From: a virus
Strand: one strand, 5' to 3'
Virus record (IMG/VR): IMGVR_UViG_3300020411_002168
Span: 1-31,100 of that record
Length of the DNA stretch: 31,100 bases
Both the position numbers and the translations under genes were made by a program. This document shows, in pieces, positions 8,115 through 15,270 of the stretch; within the stretch, counting starts at the first letter, position 1, and each line of letters begins with the position of its first letter. The notes beneath the pieces are model-generated. The model saw nothing but the letters and a program-made list of their open reading frames with translations, was not told where the DNA came from and did not search any database.

Positions 8115-8181
8115 GGCGTGTACACCGCCAGCCCCAACGGCTACTGAGGTCTTATGCTTTCTTCCTCGTAGCTGTTGGGGC
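8115..8181 (+). ncRNA. Structured RNA leader before DNA polymerase gene
   Basis: A short hairpin GGCG/CGCC (8115-8118/8126-8129) is followed one base later by a long hairpin. Its lower stem pairs 8131-8144 with 8168-8181 (14 pairs, one G-U). Above a single bulged T8145 lie GAGG (8146-8149) and CCTC (8164-8167), closed by a 14-base U-rich loop. The 3' arm contains TTGGGG, the only ribosome-site-like run before ATG 8193, so the hairpin could hide it. The layout parallels the RNA at 6000-6081. It recalls, by analogy only, the translational operator of T4 gene 43. No T-tract follows, so a terminator is unlikely. Confidence 0.55.
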
Positions 8182-8192
8182 AACTTATATAC

Positions 8193-9956
8193 ATGAATAC
8201 CTATGCCCTAGATTATGAGTCCTATTACGACAAGGACTGCTCCATAAAGAAGCTTGGTCCAATGGGGTATTTTAATCACCCCAATTTTGACGCATACTTA
8301 ATGAGCGTTGTTGGGGACGAGGGGACCAAATGGGTAGGTCACCCCAAGGATTTTGATTGGGAAAAATTAAAGGGGCAGCGCGTGTTATCCCACAACGCAT
8401 CCTTCGATGAGACCCTCTACCTTCTTGGTGTAAAGAAAAAGTGGTGGCCAAATGTCGATTATGCAGAATGGCATTGCACTGCGGACATGGCTGCTTTCTG
8501 TGGCTTGCCTAGATCCTTGAAAGGGGCTACTACTGAGCTATTTGACCTGGAAGTTGATAAATCAACACGGGACAACATGAATGGGAAAAGCTGGCAAGAC
8601 ATGCCAGAAGACTTTAAAAAGGAAGTAAGTGAGTATGCATTAAAAGATTCTGAACTATGTCTGAGGTTGTGGGAGGCCCTTGAGAAAGAGTGGCCCCAAA
8701 GAGAGAAAGATATAAGTGTAGCGGGGCGCAGGATAGTGCAACGGGGCATCCCTATTGATTTAGAACTTCTAAAGAAACAGAAGGAGTCTGTTTCACAACT
8801 ACTGTTTGATTCAGAAAACAGAATTCCTTGGATCGAAGAAGCGCCACCACTTTCAAGAAAGGCATTTAACGAAGAGTGTCGGCGGTTGAATATTGAGCCT
8901 CCAGCTAGTTTGGCACTATCAAGTGAGGAGGCAAACGAATGGATAAATAAATATGGTAAGGAGTATGCTTGGATCGAATCTGTTAGAGACTACCGGCGCA
9001 TCAATGCCCTTAAAAGGAAATTAGAAGCCTTTGATTATGCGACATTATCTGACAGCCGCTTTTATGGTGGACTAATGTATCACGGGGCGCACACAGGACG
9101 GTGGTCTGGATCCGGTGGAAACCTTAATCTTCAGAATCTCCCAAGGGGTGACCTCTTCGGAACAAATTTAAGGAGTCTTATCTCCCCTAAACCAGGCAAC
9201 AAACTTATCGTCGCAGACCTGTCTCAAATTGAAGTTAGGACGTTGGCTTGGCTCTCCAAAGACAAGGCCGCCTTACATACAATTGAGACCAGTGCGGACA
9301 TATACGAAGGATTCGCCATCCACTTTAGACAATGGGACCCAAAGGGGGATTCCTCTTTAAAGGATAAAGACCCCAGCTTGCGACACAAGGTAAAACAAAT
9401 GGTTTTAGGTTGTGGCTATGGGGCTTCCCCCGCAAAGTTCGCAATAATGTCAGGACTCCCACTTTGGGAATCCAAAATATCTGTGATGATCTACCGAAAG
9501 CATATGGGCGGGGTCGTTAAGTTTTGGAATGAATTGTCAAGGAAGATGCACATGGCATACAGCAAAGGGGAAGAATTGGTATTCCCCCTGCCTTCTGGGC
9601 GCTCTTTGAATTATGGAAAAATAACGACTGCCCTGCAAAAAGGAAAGCGTAACTACATATCCATGGTTACAAAAGGTTCCAAGAAGATACCCGTAAGACT
9701 CTGGGGTGGTCTCTTGGCAGAGAACCTTTCTCAAGCATTAGCTCGCTGCATATTTGCTGATATGCTTCTTCGGGTAGAGAGCTTGGGTTTAAAAATAATT
9801 TTCCACGTCCATGATGAGCTTATCATAGAGTGCAAAGAAGGGGACGCGGAAGAAACACTAAGAAGTGTAATTGAAAGCATGTCCACTCCTCCTGACTGGA
9901 TACCGGATATTCCATTAAAGGCAGAGGGCAAAATACTAGATAGATATGAAAAATGA
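8193..9956 (+). CDS. polA: DNA polymerase I, family A, with 3'-5' exonuclease
   Basis: A 587-residue replicative polymerase from ATG 8193; a TTG at 8175 would start inside the leader hairpin and is less likely. The exonuclease shows DYE (D7, E9), NASFDE and YALKDSELC. The polymerase shows motif A DLSQIEVR (about 341), motif B R397-HKV-K401 to YG410 and motif C HVHDE (about 538). No 5'-3' exonuclease domain is present, as is usual for phage PolA. The residue matching E. coli Phe762 is Leu405. It overlaps the next gene by four bases (ATGA), so polymerase and primase-helicase are translationally coupled. Confidence 0.97.
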   Translation: MNTYALDYESYYDKDCSIKKLGPMGYFNHPNFDAYLMSVVGDEGTKWVGHPKDFDWEKLKGQRVLSHNASFDETLYLLGVKKKWWPNVDYAEWHCTADMAAFCGLPRSLKGATTELFDLEVDKSTRDNMNGKSWQDMPEDFKKEVSEYALKDSELCLRLWEALEKEWPQREKDISVAGRRIVQRGIPIDLELLKKQKESVSQLLFDSENRIPWIEEAPPLSRKAFNEECRRLNIEPPASLALSSEEANEWINKYGKEYAWIESVRDYRRINALKRKLEAFDYATLSDSRFYGGLMYHGAHTGRWSGSGGNLNLQNLPRGDLFGTNLRSLISPKPGNKLIVADLSQIEVRTLAWLSKDKAALHTIETSADIYEGFAIHFRQWDPKGDSSLKDKDPSLRHKVKQMVLGCGYGASPAKFAIMSGLPLWESKISVMIYRKHMGGVVKFWNELSRKMHMAYSKGEELVFPLPSGRSLNYGKITTALQKGKRNYISMVTKGSKKIPVRLWGGLLAENLSQALARCIFADMLLRVESLGLKIIFHVHDELIIECKEGDAEETLRSVIESMSTPPDWIPDIPLKAEGKILDRYEK

Positions 9957-12133
9957 AATACCGCTACATTAAAAACCTCACAGAAAAGAAAACGATCAAG
10001 ACAGATGACATTTCAAAACTTGCGTTTCCCAAGCCCATCTGCGAAACCAAAACACACTTTAGGGAGTGGTGTAAAGAAAAGGGAACTGAGTATATTTTTT
10101 ATACCTTATGTGAGGGGGACAACCCTAACTTACGCATATCTAATGATAACCCTATTAACGCAGTGCATGGATTTGCTGCGGATTATGATGCGCCGCCAAA
10201 GTGGGAGTCCGTTGAAACATTAATCAAAACACAATGTAAGGAGTTACCACCCACCTGGTATTCTAAAACATATTCAGGTTACATACGTTTGGTCTGGGAG
10301 TTTGAAGAGCGATTGCTCATAGCACCGGATATGTATGACTCCTTTATAAGGAAGCTATCCTCCCACTTAAAGGCAGAGAGACTTTTTGCTGGCTTTGATG
10401 ATGCTTCCTACAGACCTAGTCAAGTGTTTGCGCTGGGGACAGAATGGGTAAAAATAGGGGAACCGTTGCCCAAGGAAGTTTACAGAACGGTTCTATTGAA
10501 GACGGCCAGTAGTAAGCCTCCTCAAACATCAGGAACAGCAATACCTATCGAAGTTATTGAAGAGGAAATGCAAAAGCGTTTTCCTGACCGTTGGGAGGGA
10601 TCCTTTGTGGTAGGGGCGCGTGGACCTCTTTTTTGGATTGATCCTTTTGTAGAGCGTGTGGGGTGCCAGGTATCTGATGCAGGGATGATATGTTACAGTG
10701 ACAGGGCAGGAAAGGGGTTTGTTCCTTGGGAAGAAATTTTTGAATCAGACTTTATTAAGGAATATGAAGTCAAGAAAATGGGAAACCTTTTGGACCAATA
10801 CTGGTTTAATGGTAAAGCGCACTACAAACTATTACACGGTGCTGCTCAACAAATCCCCAAAGATCAATTAATGCTTGAACTACGCCAAGCTGGCTTTTCC
10901 CCAAGACCAAGAAAGGGGAAAGCACTTTCTGAAATGGAAGAGGCAATGCTGGCTATAGCCAACGAGAACAGAATTGACGAAATTGCCCCCGTTGTTTTTA
11001 GCCCCGACAGGGTTGTCACATATAACAGTCATCGTATACTCAACACTGCGAACATTAACCCCGTAGAACCAGCAGAGGACGGTGACGAATCTAAATGGCC
11101 CTTCCTTCATAAATGGCTACACCAACTGTTTGCAGACAGTGTGGAACATGGAACCGTGCTTTACTTCTTTGCTTGGCTAAAGCGGTTCTATACGGCTGTT
11201 TTAGAACGTAAACGTAAACAGGGACACGCCCTTCTGTTAGTTGGGCCTACTGGTGTGGGCAAATCATTGCTGTCTAACAAAGTTATATCCGCTTTGGTAG
11301 GTGGCTTCTCAGATGCTTCGGACTACTTATCCGGTCAAACGAATTTCAACAAGGACCTCGCACGGGTCGCTGCCTGGGTTGTTGATGACACAACGTCTGC
11401 TGCCTCTTTCCAAGAACAAAGGAGAGCAACAGAATTAATAAAACGGTCTGCCGCGAATCCTAGAATGGAATATCACGCCAAATATGTGGACGCAATTAGC
11501 GTCCCGTGGACGGGTCGTGTGGTCATGTCACTAAATATGGATGCTAACAGCCTTAGTGTTATTCCCAGCCTTGACTCATCAAACAGAGATAAGTTGATGG
11601 CTTTGCGTATGAGTGACACAGCAACCTCAAAGTTTCCCCCCAATGACGAACTTGAGCAGATTATAGAGAACGAATTGCCTTATTTAGCTCGTTGGTTACT
11701 GGATTGGGAAGTCCCAAAGGAAGTTAGGGGGGACTCCCGTTTTGGAGTTTATGGCTATATTGACAAGACAATTGCATCCGCTGCGTATGATAACTCTAGC
11801 CGTTCCACGGTAGCTGAACTGGTCGAGTTTTTCGTTAAGAGGGCGCGAGAGTATTTCACCAACCCAATATGGCGGGGAACCCTTACTGAGTTCCAAGGGA
11901 GCATCCTTGAGTTCAACGGGGGTCGGAATATAGGTGTATCCGGCAATATGGAGTTCGTTAGGAGGGGGTTCCTAACCTTGGAGGAAACCAGTAAGAACAA
12001 CAAGAAGGCTAGACCTATAAAGTCCATAGGCTTTGGGGGCGGAAAAATATGGGAGATTGACTTAGACTCAAAATTTGATATAGACAAAGAACCAATGAAA
12101 CAGGAAACCGCTAAAGAAAAAGTAATGTCATGA
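9953..12133 (+). CDS. Primase-helicase (SF3-like / DUF5906-type)
   Basis: A 726-residue two-part protein. The N-terminal third contains GFAADYDA (about 73-80), an acidic motif of the type seen in archaeo-eukaryotic primase (AEP) domains, and a following region with GFDDASYRPSQVF that also fits these primases. The C-terminal half carries Walker A GPTGVGKS (about 431-438), a Walker B-like WVVDDTTS, and a sensor-like VVMSLNMD, as in the SF3/virulence-associated E helicases. It would unwind DNA and lay primers for the polymerase next to it. Its start overlaps the polymerase stop (ATGA) and its own stop overlaps the following gene (ATGA). The helicase call is firmer than the primase call. Confidence 0.85.
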   Translation: MKYRYIKNLTEKKTIKTDDISKLAFPKPICETKTHFREWCKEKGTEYIFYTLCEGDNPNLRISNDNPINAVHGFAADYDAPPKWESVETLIKTQCKELPPTWYSKTYSGYIRLVWEFEERLLIAPDMYDSFIRKLSSHLKAERLFAGFDDASYRPSQVFALGTEWVKIGEPLPKEVYRTVLLKTASSKPPQTSGTAIPIEVIEEEMQKRFPDRWEGSFVVGARGPLFWIDPFVERVGCQVSDAGMICYSDRAGKGFVPWEEIFESDFIKEYEVKKMGNLLDQYWFNGKAHYKLLHGAAQQIPKDQLMLELRQAGFSPRPRKGKALSEMEEAMLAIANENRIDEIAPVVFSPDRVVTYNSHRILNTANINPVEPAEDGDESKWPFLHKWLHQLFADSVEHGTVLYFFAWLKRFYTAVLERKRKQGHALLLVGPTGVGKSLLSNKVISALVGGFSDASDYLSGQTNFNKDLARVAAWVVDDTTSAASFQEQRRATELIKRSAANPRMEYHAKYVDAISVPWTGRVVMSLNMDANSLSVIPSLDSSNRDKLMALRMSDTATSKFPPNDELEQIIENELPYLARWLLDWEVPKEVRGDSRFGVYGYIDKTIASAAYDNSSRSTVAELVEFFVKRAREYFTNPIWRGTLTEFQGSILEFNGGRNIGVSGNMEFVRRGFLTLEETSKNNKKARPIKSIGFGGGKIWEIDLDSKFDIDKEPMKQETAKEKVMS

Positions 12134-12405
12134 CCAGAGAAGAAATAGAAGAGTTTATAGCAGGAATAGAGGGGTCTATTGTATTAACAGATGAACTGTT
12201 TATTCCAGGTATCGATAACGGGTTTGTCGGTTGGGATGGTTGGGGTGAGCGGATAGTCTACGATTGGAAACTCTGCTTGTCAGGACTTGTAAAATCAATG
12301 GGCAAAGATGGCGCGGAAGATCATCTTAATCGATTAAGGCAACAAGCGGAAGACTTAGCAAAAGAGGGAGGCTATAATCCTCCCGTCTTTATAGACACCC
12401 CCTAG
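12130..12405 (+). CDS. Small conserved phage protein, paralogue-like of 3694-3963
   Basis: A 91-residue acidic protein beginning in an ATGA overlap with the primase-helicase. The core GIDNGFVGWDGWGERIVYDWKLCLSGL and the ending PVFID follow the same pattern as the 89-residue protein at the start of the operon. I recognise the pattern as a small protein frequent in phages but know no function. It is the last gene of the plus-strand block and ends two bases before the end of the convergent gene, so transcripts from both strands meet here. No T-rich terminator is visible at the junction. Confidence 0.75.
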   Translation: MTREEIEEFIAGIEGSIVLTDELFIPGIDNGFVGWDGWGERIVYDWKLCLSGLVKSMGKDGAEDHLNRLRQQAEDLAKEGGYNPPVFIDTP

Positions 12406-12406
12406 T

Positions 12407-12946
12407 CTACTTAAACCGTGAGGGGGGATTAAGTTCGCTTATCGCAATTTGATACCCATTGGATTTGAACACAAACCCCGTATCATCCTCATCCCCCACT
12501 TTCCTAAACGTGGCCTCATCAAGGAACGTGGGAGCCGGTAACCACCCGACTAAATAAACCCTGGCAAGGTCGCGCCTCACGCGAGTGAAAAAAAAGACAT
12601 CGTTCTCAGGGACGATGTCTTTTTTGCAGTTTACAAAGGCGCTAAACTCTGGCTTAGGTTGCCCGCTGCACGTCTTGGACTTCACCTCAACCTTCTGTTT
12701 TTTGTATACAACATCATGGGTGAAAATTTCATTACCTACATACCGACTACGCGGAAGATAGGCATTCACGGCAATCTCCCCCAAGCAACCTGTTAAATTT
12801 CCCAGACCCCGCATATAGGAATTAGGAAGGATGCCCATGGCACACGAACGCTCATGAGCTAATGCAATGTCTTCACCCGTGGGAGTGAACACAGCAAAAT
12901 CATCCACATTTTTAAATCGCTTTCGTCTTCTGCGCGGGCGACTCAT
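12407..12946 (-). CDS. PD-(D/E)XK-fold nuclease-like protein
   Basis: A 179-residue protein with an Arg/Lys-rich N-terminus (RPRRRRKRFK). GCLGEIAVNAYL carries E57, THDVV carries D78, and KVEVKSK carries E87 and K89: the order and spacing E...D...ExK are those of restriction-endonuclease-like nucleases. The family is not identified. It is the last gene of the minus-strand block and overlaps the tail lysozyme gene (TAATG). It could degrade host DNA, trim packaged DNA, or act on DNA at injection. The basic tail suggests nucleic-acid binding. Confidence 0.65.
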   Translation of the reverse strand: MSRPRRRRKRFKNVDDFAVFTPTGEDIALAHERSCAMGILPNSYMRGLGNLTGCLGEIAVNAYLPRSRYVGNEIFTHDVVYKKQKVEVKSKTCSGQPKPEFSAFVNCKKDIVPENDVFFFTRVRRDLARVYLVGWLPAPTFLDEATFRKVGDEDDTGFVFKSNGYQIAISELNPPSRFK

Positions 12947-13632
12947 TAAAACCCTGGGATAGCATCTATTTTCTTTTTAAGGTCTTCCGCGTATTGGAAC
13001 CTGACACCTTCCCTTTCAATCCCTGCTTTTTCATAATCTTTTAGAAAAATGTGCGTGGCTTCCCTTACCGTCTTGGCTTTGTTCATTCTATCCCTCACAC
13101 CACCATACTCTTTAGTATTGTCCATTTCAGACCCCATGAAACCTAACTGGACATCCACCCCATAAGGGTCAACTCCTTTGGCCTTGGCATATGCTAGCAT
13201 ATTATTTCTGTCAGTATCCCACCGACCACCTGTCTCCCATTGAGCAAGACCCCTGCCGCGCCCTATTTTTCCGCCCGCCAATTTCTGTTTTGCCTTGGGG
13301 TCTAATTTGGATTCACCATACAGGTTAGCAACGGCTCCAATGGCTGCTGTTTTATTTAACTTAGCGACCTCCATTAACTTCTTAACCAAATACTCAGGAG
13401 ATCCAGACGGTAAATCAGAAGCCGACAAAGAAGACGGCTTTGCCTGTCTCTGGGAAAGTTGGCTAATGCCAGCCTCCACAGCCTCTTGGAAAGTGCGCGG
13501 GATCCATGGTGACTGTGATTCTTTCTTCTCAGGTCGTTTAGCTCCGGCTACCTCATACCAAGGGTCATCTGGTCTCTTCGCCCCCGCAATTTCATACCAA
13601 GGGTCATTATACTTTTTATCTTTATTAGGCAC
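12946..13632 (-). CDS. Phage tail lysozyme-type peptidoglycan hydrolase
   Basis: A 228-residue protein with GTG start. Residues about 95-225 resemble the phage tail lysozyme family: AAIGAVANLYGESKLDP carries a likely catalytic Glu107, followed by RGLAQWETGGRW and VQLGFMGSEM. These enzymes open a local hole in the cell wall during DNA entry and are usually part of the virion. The N-terminus carries two 13-residue repeats, [ND]DPWYE[IV]AGAKRP (residues 9-21 and 22-34), then a Ser/Pro-rich linker. There is no signal peptide. The position beside the amidase could also make it a second endolysin, but the repeats and linker favour a virion-borne role. Confidence 0.75.
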   Translation of the reverse strand: MPNKDKKYNDPWYEIAGAKRPDDPWYEVAGAKRPEKKESQSPWIPRTFQEAVEAGISQLSQRQAKPSSLSASDLPSGSPEYLVKKLMEVAKLNKTAAIGAVANLYGESKLDPKAKQKLAGGKIGRGRGLAQWETGGRWDTDRNNMLAYAKAKGVDPYGVDVQLGFMGSEMDNTKEYGGVRDRMNKAKTVREATHIFLKDYEKAGIEREGVRFQYAEDLKKKIDAIPGF

Positions 13633-13641
13633 AATTAAATG

Positions 13642-13950
13642 TTATTTTTTGCGTTCGATTCTCTTTAAAATTGTTTCCCAGGCTGGAAAAAATATTTCTT
13701 CCATGCAACGAACCACTGACTCCTGCTCATAGCGTTCTGCCCAAGCTAACCCAGATATAAACAGGCTGGCTTCCATCATCTCATGCCTGAGTGTTTCTAA
13801 AGCATCTTCGTCAGTTAAGCCAGTGTTCAACTGGATCAGCTTGTCATCATGAAAATATTCCCCAAAGGTGCCGCTATCTGCTCCCTTAAACTCCTCGACA
13901 ATCAACCTAATCCGCTTTCCAGCGATTGTGACTGTCTTCGGGAATTTCAT
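13642..13950 (-). CDS. Small metallopeptidase-like protein with altered HExxH
   Basis: A 102-residue protein. The layout (short beta-rich N-terminus with TIAGKRIRLIVEE, a GEYFHDDKLIQLN strand region, then LETLRHEMMEA) matches small phage proteins of the IrrE/SprT-like zinc-peptidase type, which end this segment in HExxH. Here the helix reads H56-E57-M-M-E60, so the second His is replaced by Glu. It may be inactive, or Glu60 may act as a ligand as in some zinc enzymes. It lies between amidase and tail lysozyme genes. Proteolytic function is uncertain. Confidence 0.65.
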   Translation of the reverse strand: MKFPKTVTIAGKRIRLIVEEFKGADSGTFGEYFHDDKLIQLNTGLTDEDALETLRHEMMEASLFISGLAWAERYEQESVVRCMEEIFFPAWETILKRIERKK

Positions 13951-13956
13951 AGGTTA

Positions 13957-14511
13957 TCACCATTTGCTGGCTAATTCGTTATAAAGAACTATACCACCTG
14001 TAATGGCAGTAGCCAACCCGTCCCTGTGATCCTTTGCCAATTGCCAATCATCCTGGTTAGTGCCAAAGAACGGCTCTGCAATCACAGCAGGACAGTGGGT
14101 TAGGCGCAGGAAGCTGGCTCCACGGGATCCTTTTCCACGCGCTTTGATACCCCTGCTGGTGAACTGCGGGAATGCGTCCTCCATGGAGTCTCGTAAAGAG
14201 CGAGCCAGAAGGCGCCCTTTCTCACTGGTGTTCCAATAAAGCCACTCATGTCCAGTGGCAGAAGCTCCGGCGGCGTTAAAGTGAAGCTCTATAGCAAACT
14301 CAGCACCGTCTTTTTTGAGTTTTTTAGCCAGCCATCTCATTGCACTGGTATACCCCGTTCCTCCATAGGCATTATATATGCGAATTTCTTGCTGAGTCAT
14401 GCAAGAAATCCTTTCAGCCAAGTCACTGTTGTAATCCCATTCAGTGGTTCCATCAACGGAAGCGGCTCCGCTATCTCCTTGTCGGCTGTGTCCTACGCAA
14501 AGTGCTATCAT
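13957..14511 (-). CDS. N-acetylmuramoyl-L-alanine amidase (endolysin)
   Basis: A 184-residue amidase of the Amidase_3 type that cuts the bond between muramic acid and L-alanine. The N-terminal CVGHSRQGDSGA supplies zinc ligand His8, E24 in TTEWDYN fits the second ligand, and ELHFNA supplies His77. AVIAEPFFG (around 146) holds the catalytic Glu. There is no separate cell-wall-binding domain and no signal peptide, so release through a holin is expected. The start overlaps the stop of a 37-residue membrane peptide (ATGA), placing it at the end of the lysis cassette. Confidence 0.9.
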   Translation of the reverse strand: MIALCVGHSRQGDSGAASVDGTTEWDYNSDLAERISCMTQQEIRIYNAYGGTGYTSAMRWLAKKLKKDGAEFAIELHFNAAGASATGHEWLYWNTSEKGRLLARSLRDSMEDAFPQFTSRGIKARGKGSRGASFLRLTHCPAVIAEPFFGTNQDDWQLAKDHRDGLATAITGGIVLYNELASKW

Positions 14512-14621
14512 GCTGGGCCTATTCCAAATAGTATTGAGGTTAATGGGACAATAAATAAAGCGGCTATTGCCAAGATGATGATCAAAAGAATGATCAGGGT
14601 ATTGATGAAACGGAGGATCAT
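14508..14621 (-). CDS. 37-residue hydrophobic membrane peptide in lysis cassette
   Basis: The frame begins MILRFINTLIILLIIILAIA and continues with a hydrophobic stretch, forming one long membrane helix or two short ones. Its ATG overlaps the TGA of the lipoprotein gene upstream and its TGA overlaps the ATG of the amidase, both as ATGA. Such exact coupling on both sides makes a real gene likely despite the size. It could be an accessory holin, antiholin or pinholin-like peptide. No homologue is recalled. Confidence 0.6.
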   Translation of the reverse strand: MILRFINTLIILLIIILAIAALFIVPLTSILFGIGPA

Positions 14622-14854
14622 TTGCCTCCCCCTATGATTATAGCCCTGCGATATGAGTAATCTGAGTGAAACTTCTGCCCTCGTCCCTGTAGGGTTCCTT
14701 CCGCGAAAGGATAAGTAACCCCATCAATTAGGGTCACCGTTGGTGGGTCATAAAGTGCGCTCTCGTTCAAGTCTCTTTGCGAGTCGTTCCAAACGCAACT
14801 TTGCAGCAGGACTGCCATCGGCAGCCAGATCATCAATAGTATCTTCCAGATCAT
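14618..14854 (-). CDS. Small lipoprotein, candidate outer-membrane spanin (Rz1-like)
   Basis: A 78-residue protein from ATG 14854; a TTG lies two codons upstream. The first 20 residues form a lipoprotein signal with the lipobox-like LLQSC, so Cys20 would be lipidated and the 59-residue mature part anchored in a membrane. The 5' third of the gene is read in another frame inside the preceding gene, the nested layout typical of Rz/Rz1. The mature part (YDPPTVTLIDGVTYPF, GRGQKFHSDYSYRR) is less Pro-rich than classic Rz1. The spanin call rests on the lipobox, nesting and neighbours. Confidence 0.65.
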   Translation of the reverse strand: MIWKILLMIWLPMAVLLQSCVWNDSQRDLNESALYDPPTVTLIDGVTYPFAEGTLQGRGQKFHSDYSYRRAIIIGGGK

Positions 14855-14933
14855 AGACAAATGTTCTTTGTCGCCACTTCGCGTAAGCGATGTAAGCCTC
14901 CAGGGCGGTTGTTAACAACCGGAAGAACTTCAC
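14748..14933 (-). CDS. Small helical protein overlapping the lipoprotein gene
   Basis: A 61-residue protein with a GTG start in a GTGA overlap with the preceding holin-like gene. The N-terminus (FFRLLTTALEAYIAYAKW) is amphipathic rather than a clear membrane helix. The rest is charged and helical (DLEDTIDDLAADG, AAKLRLERLAKRLERE), suiting a coiled coil. Its 3' end overlaps the lipoprotein frame by about 107 bases. An inner-membrane spanin partner is possible given the layout, but the membrane segment is weak; a cytoplasmic helper is the alternative. Confidence 0.6.
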   Translation of the reverse strand: MKFFRLLTTALEAYIAYAKWRQRTFVYDLEDTIDDLAADGSPAAKLRLERLAKRLERERTL

Positions 14934-15094
14934 TTCTTCTTGTTCAGCACCGACCAGACGAGTCCGACAAGTGTTACAACGGCTGATACACCAGTTGTCA
15001 CCTGATCTCCGTCAGCAAGTCCAGCTTGCGTAAGGAATCCGCCGCCGAATGTGAGACAATGACGAATTATTCCTAAAATAGCTTCTTTACTCAT
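14930..15094 (-). CDS. Holin-like protein (Pam3-gp28-like), 54 residues
   Basis: The frame begins MSKEAILGIIRHCLTFGGG and ends VVTLVGLVWSVLNKKK. The pattern of a polar start, a GGG-containing first hydrophobic stretch, a short polar turn with Asp, then a strong membrane helix closed by Trp and a Lys tail fits a small putative holin family I know from cyanophage Pam3 gp28. It overlaps both neighbours by four bases (ATGA at the start, GTGA at the end). A holin would form the membrane lesion that frees the amidase. Confidence 0.75.
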   Translation of the reverse strand: MSKEAILGIIRHCLTFGGGFLTQAGLADGDQVTTGVSAVVTLVGLVWSVLNKKK

Positions 15095-15270
15095 TTCTTA
15101 TTTTTGTTATTTAATAAATGGTAGAGCGAAACCACCGCAACGGCAATTCCTAAAAGCCCTCCCAAAATCTGAATAGCCCACTCCATCTGCTCTTGATAAG
15201 GAGAGAGAACCGCCAAGACTGAGCCAGCAATCCCTGTAGTCCCCTTGGTTATTATCTCTCCGGTGTTCAT
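15091..15270 (-). CDS. Second holin-like small membrane protein
   Basis: A 59-residue protein; the ATG at 15270 is chosen because it forms an ATGA overlap with the gene before it, although the frame stays open further upstream. It has one clear membrane helix (IQILGGLLGIAVAVVSLYHLL), a weaker hydrophobic stretch near residues 9-22, and a Lys/Asn tail (NNKNKK). Size, topology and position just ahead of the other holin-like gene suggest a holin/antiholin pair. Which does what cannot be told. Confidence 0.65.
   Translation of the reverse strand: MNTGEIITKGTTGIAGSVLAVLSPYQEQMEWAIQILGGLLGIAVAVVSLYHLLNNKNKK

Noticed and set aside
8131-8181. Hairpin before the polymerase gene as a transcription terminator
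   Set aside because: No T-tract follows, the loop is large, and it would cut an operon in its middle; a leader structure fits better.
8175-8192. TTG start giving a six-residue longer DNA polymerase
   Set aside because: It lies inside the leader hairpin; ATG 8193 begins directly at the conserved exonuclease motif.
12373-12431. Bidirectional terminator at the convergent junction
   Set aside because: AATCCTCCC and GGGGGGATT can pair but the loop is near 40 bases and no T-tracts flank it; support is too weak.
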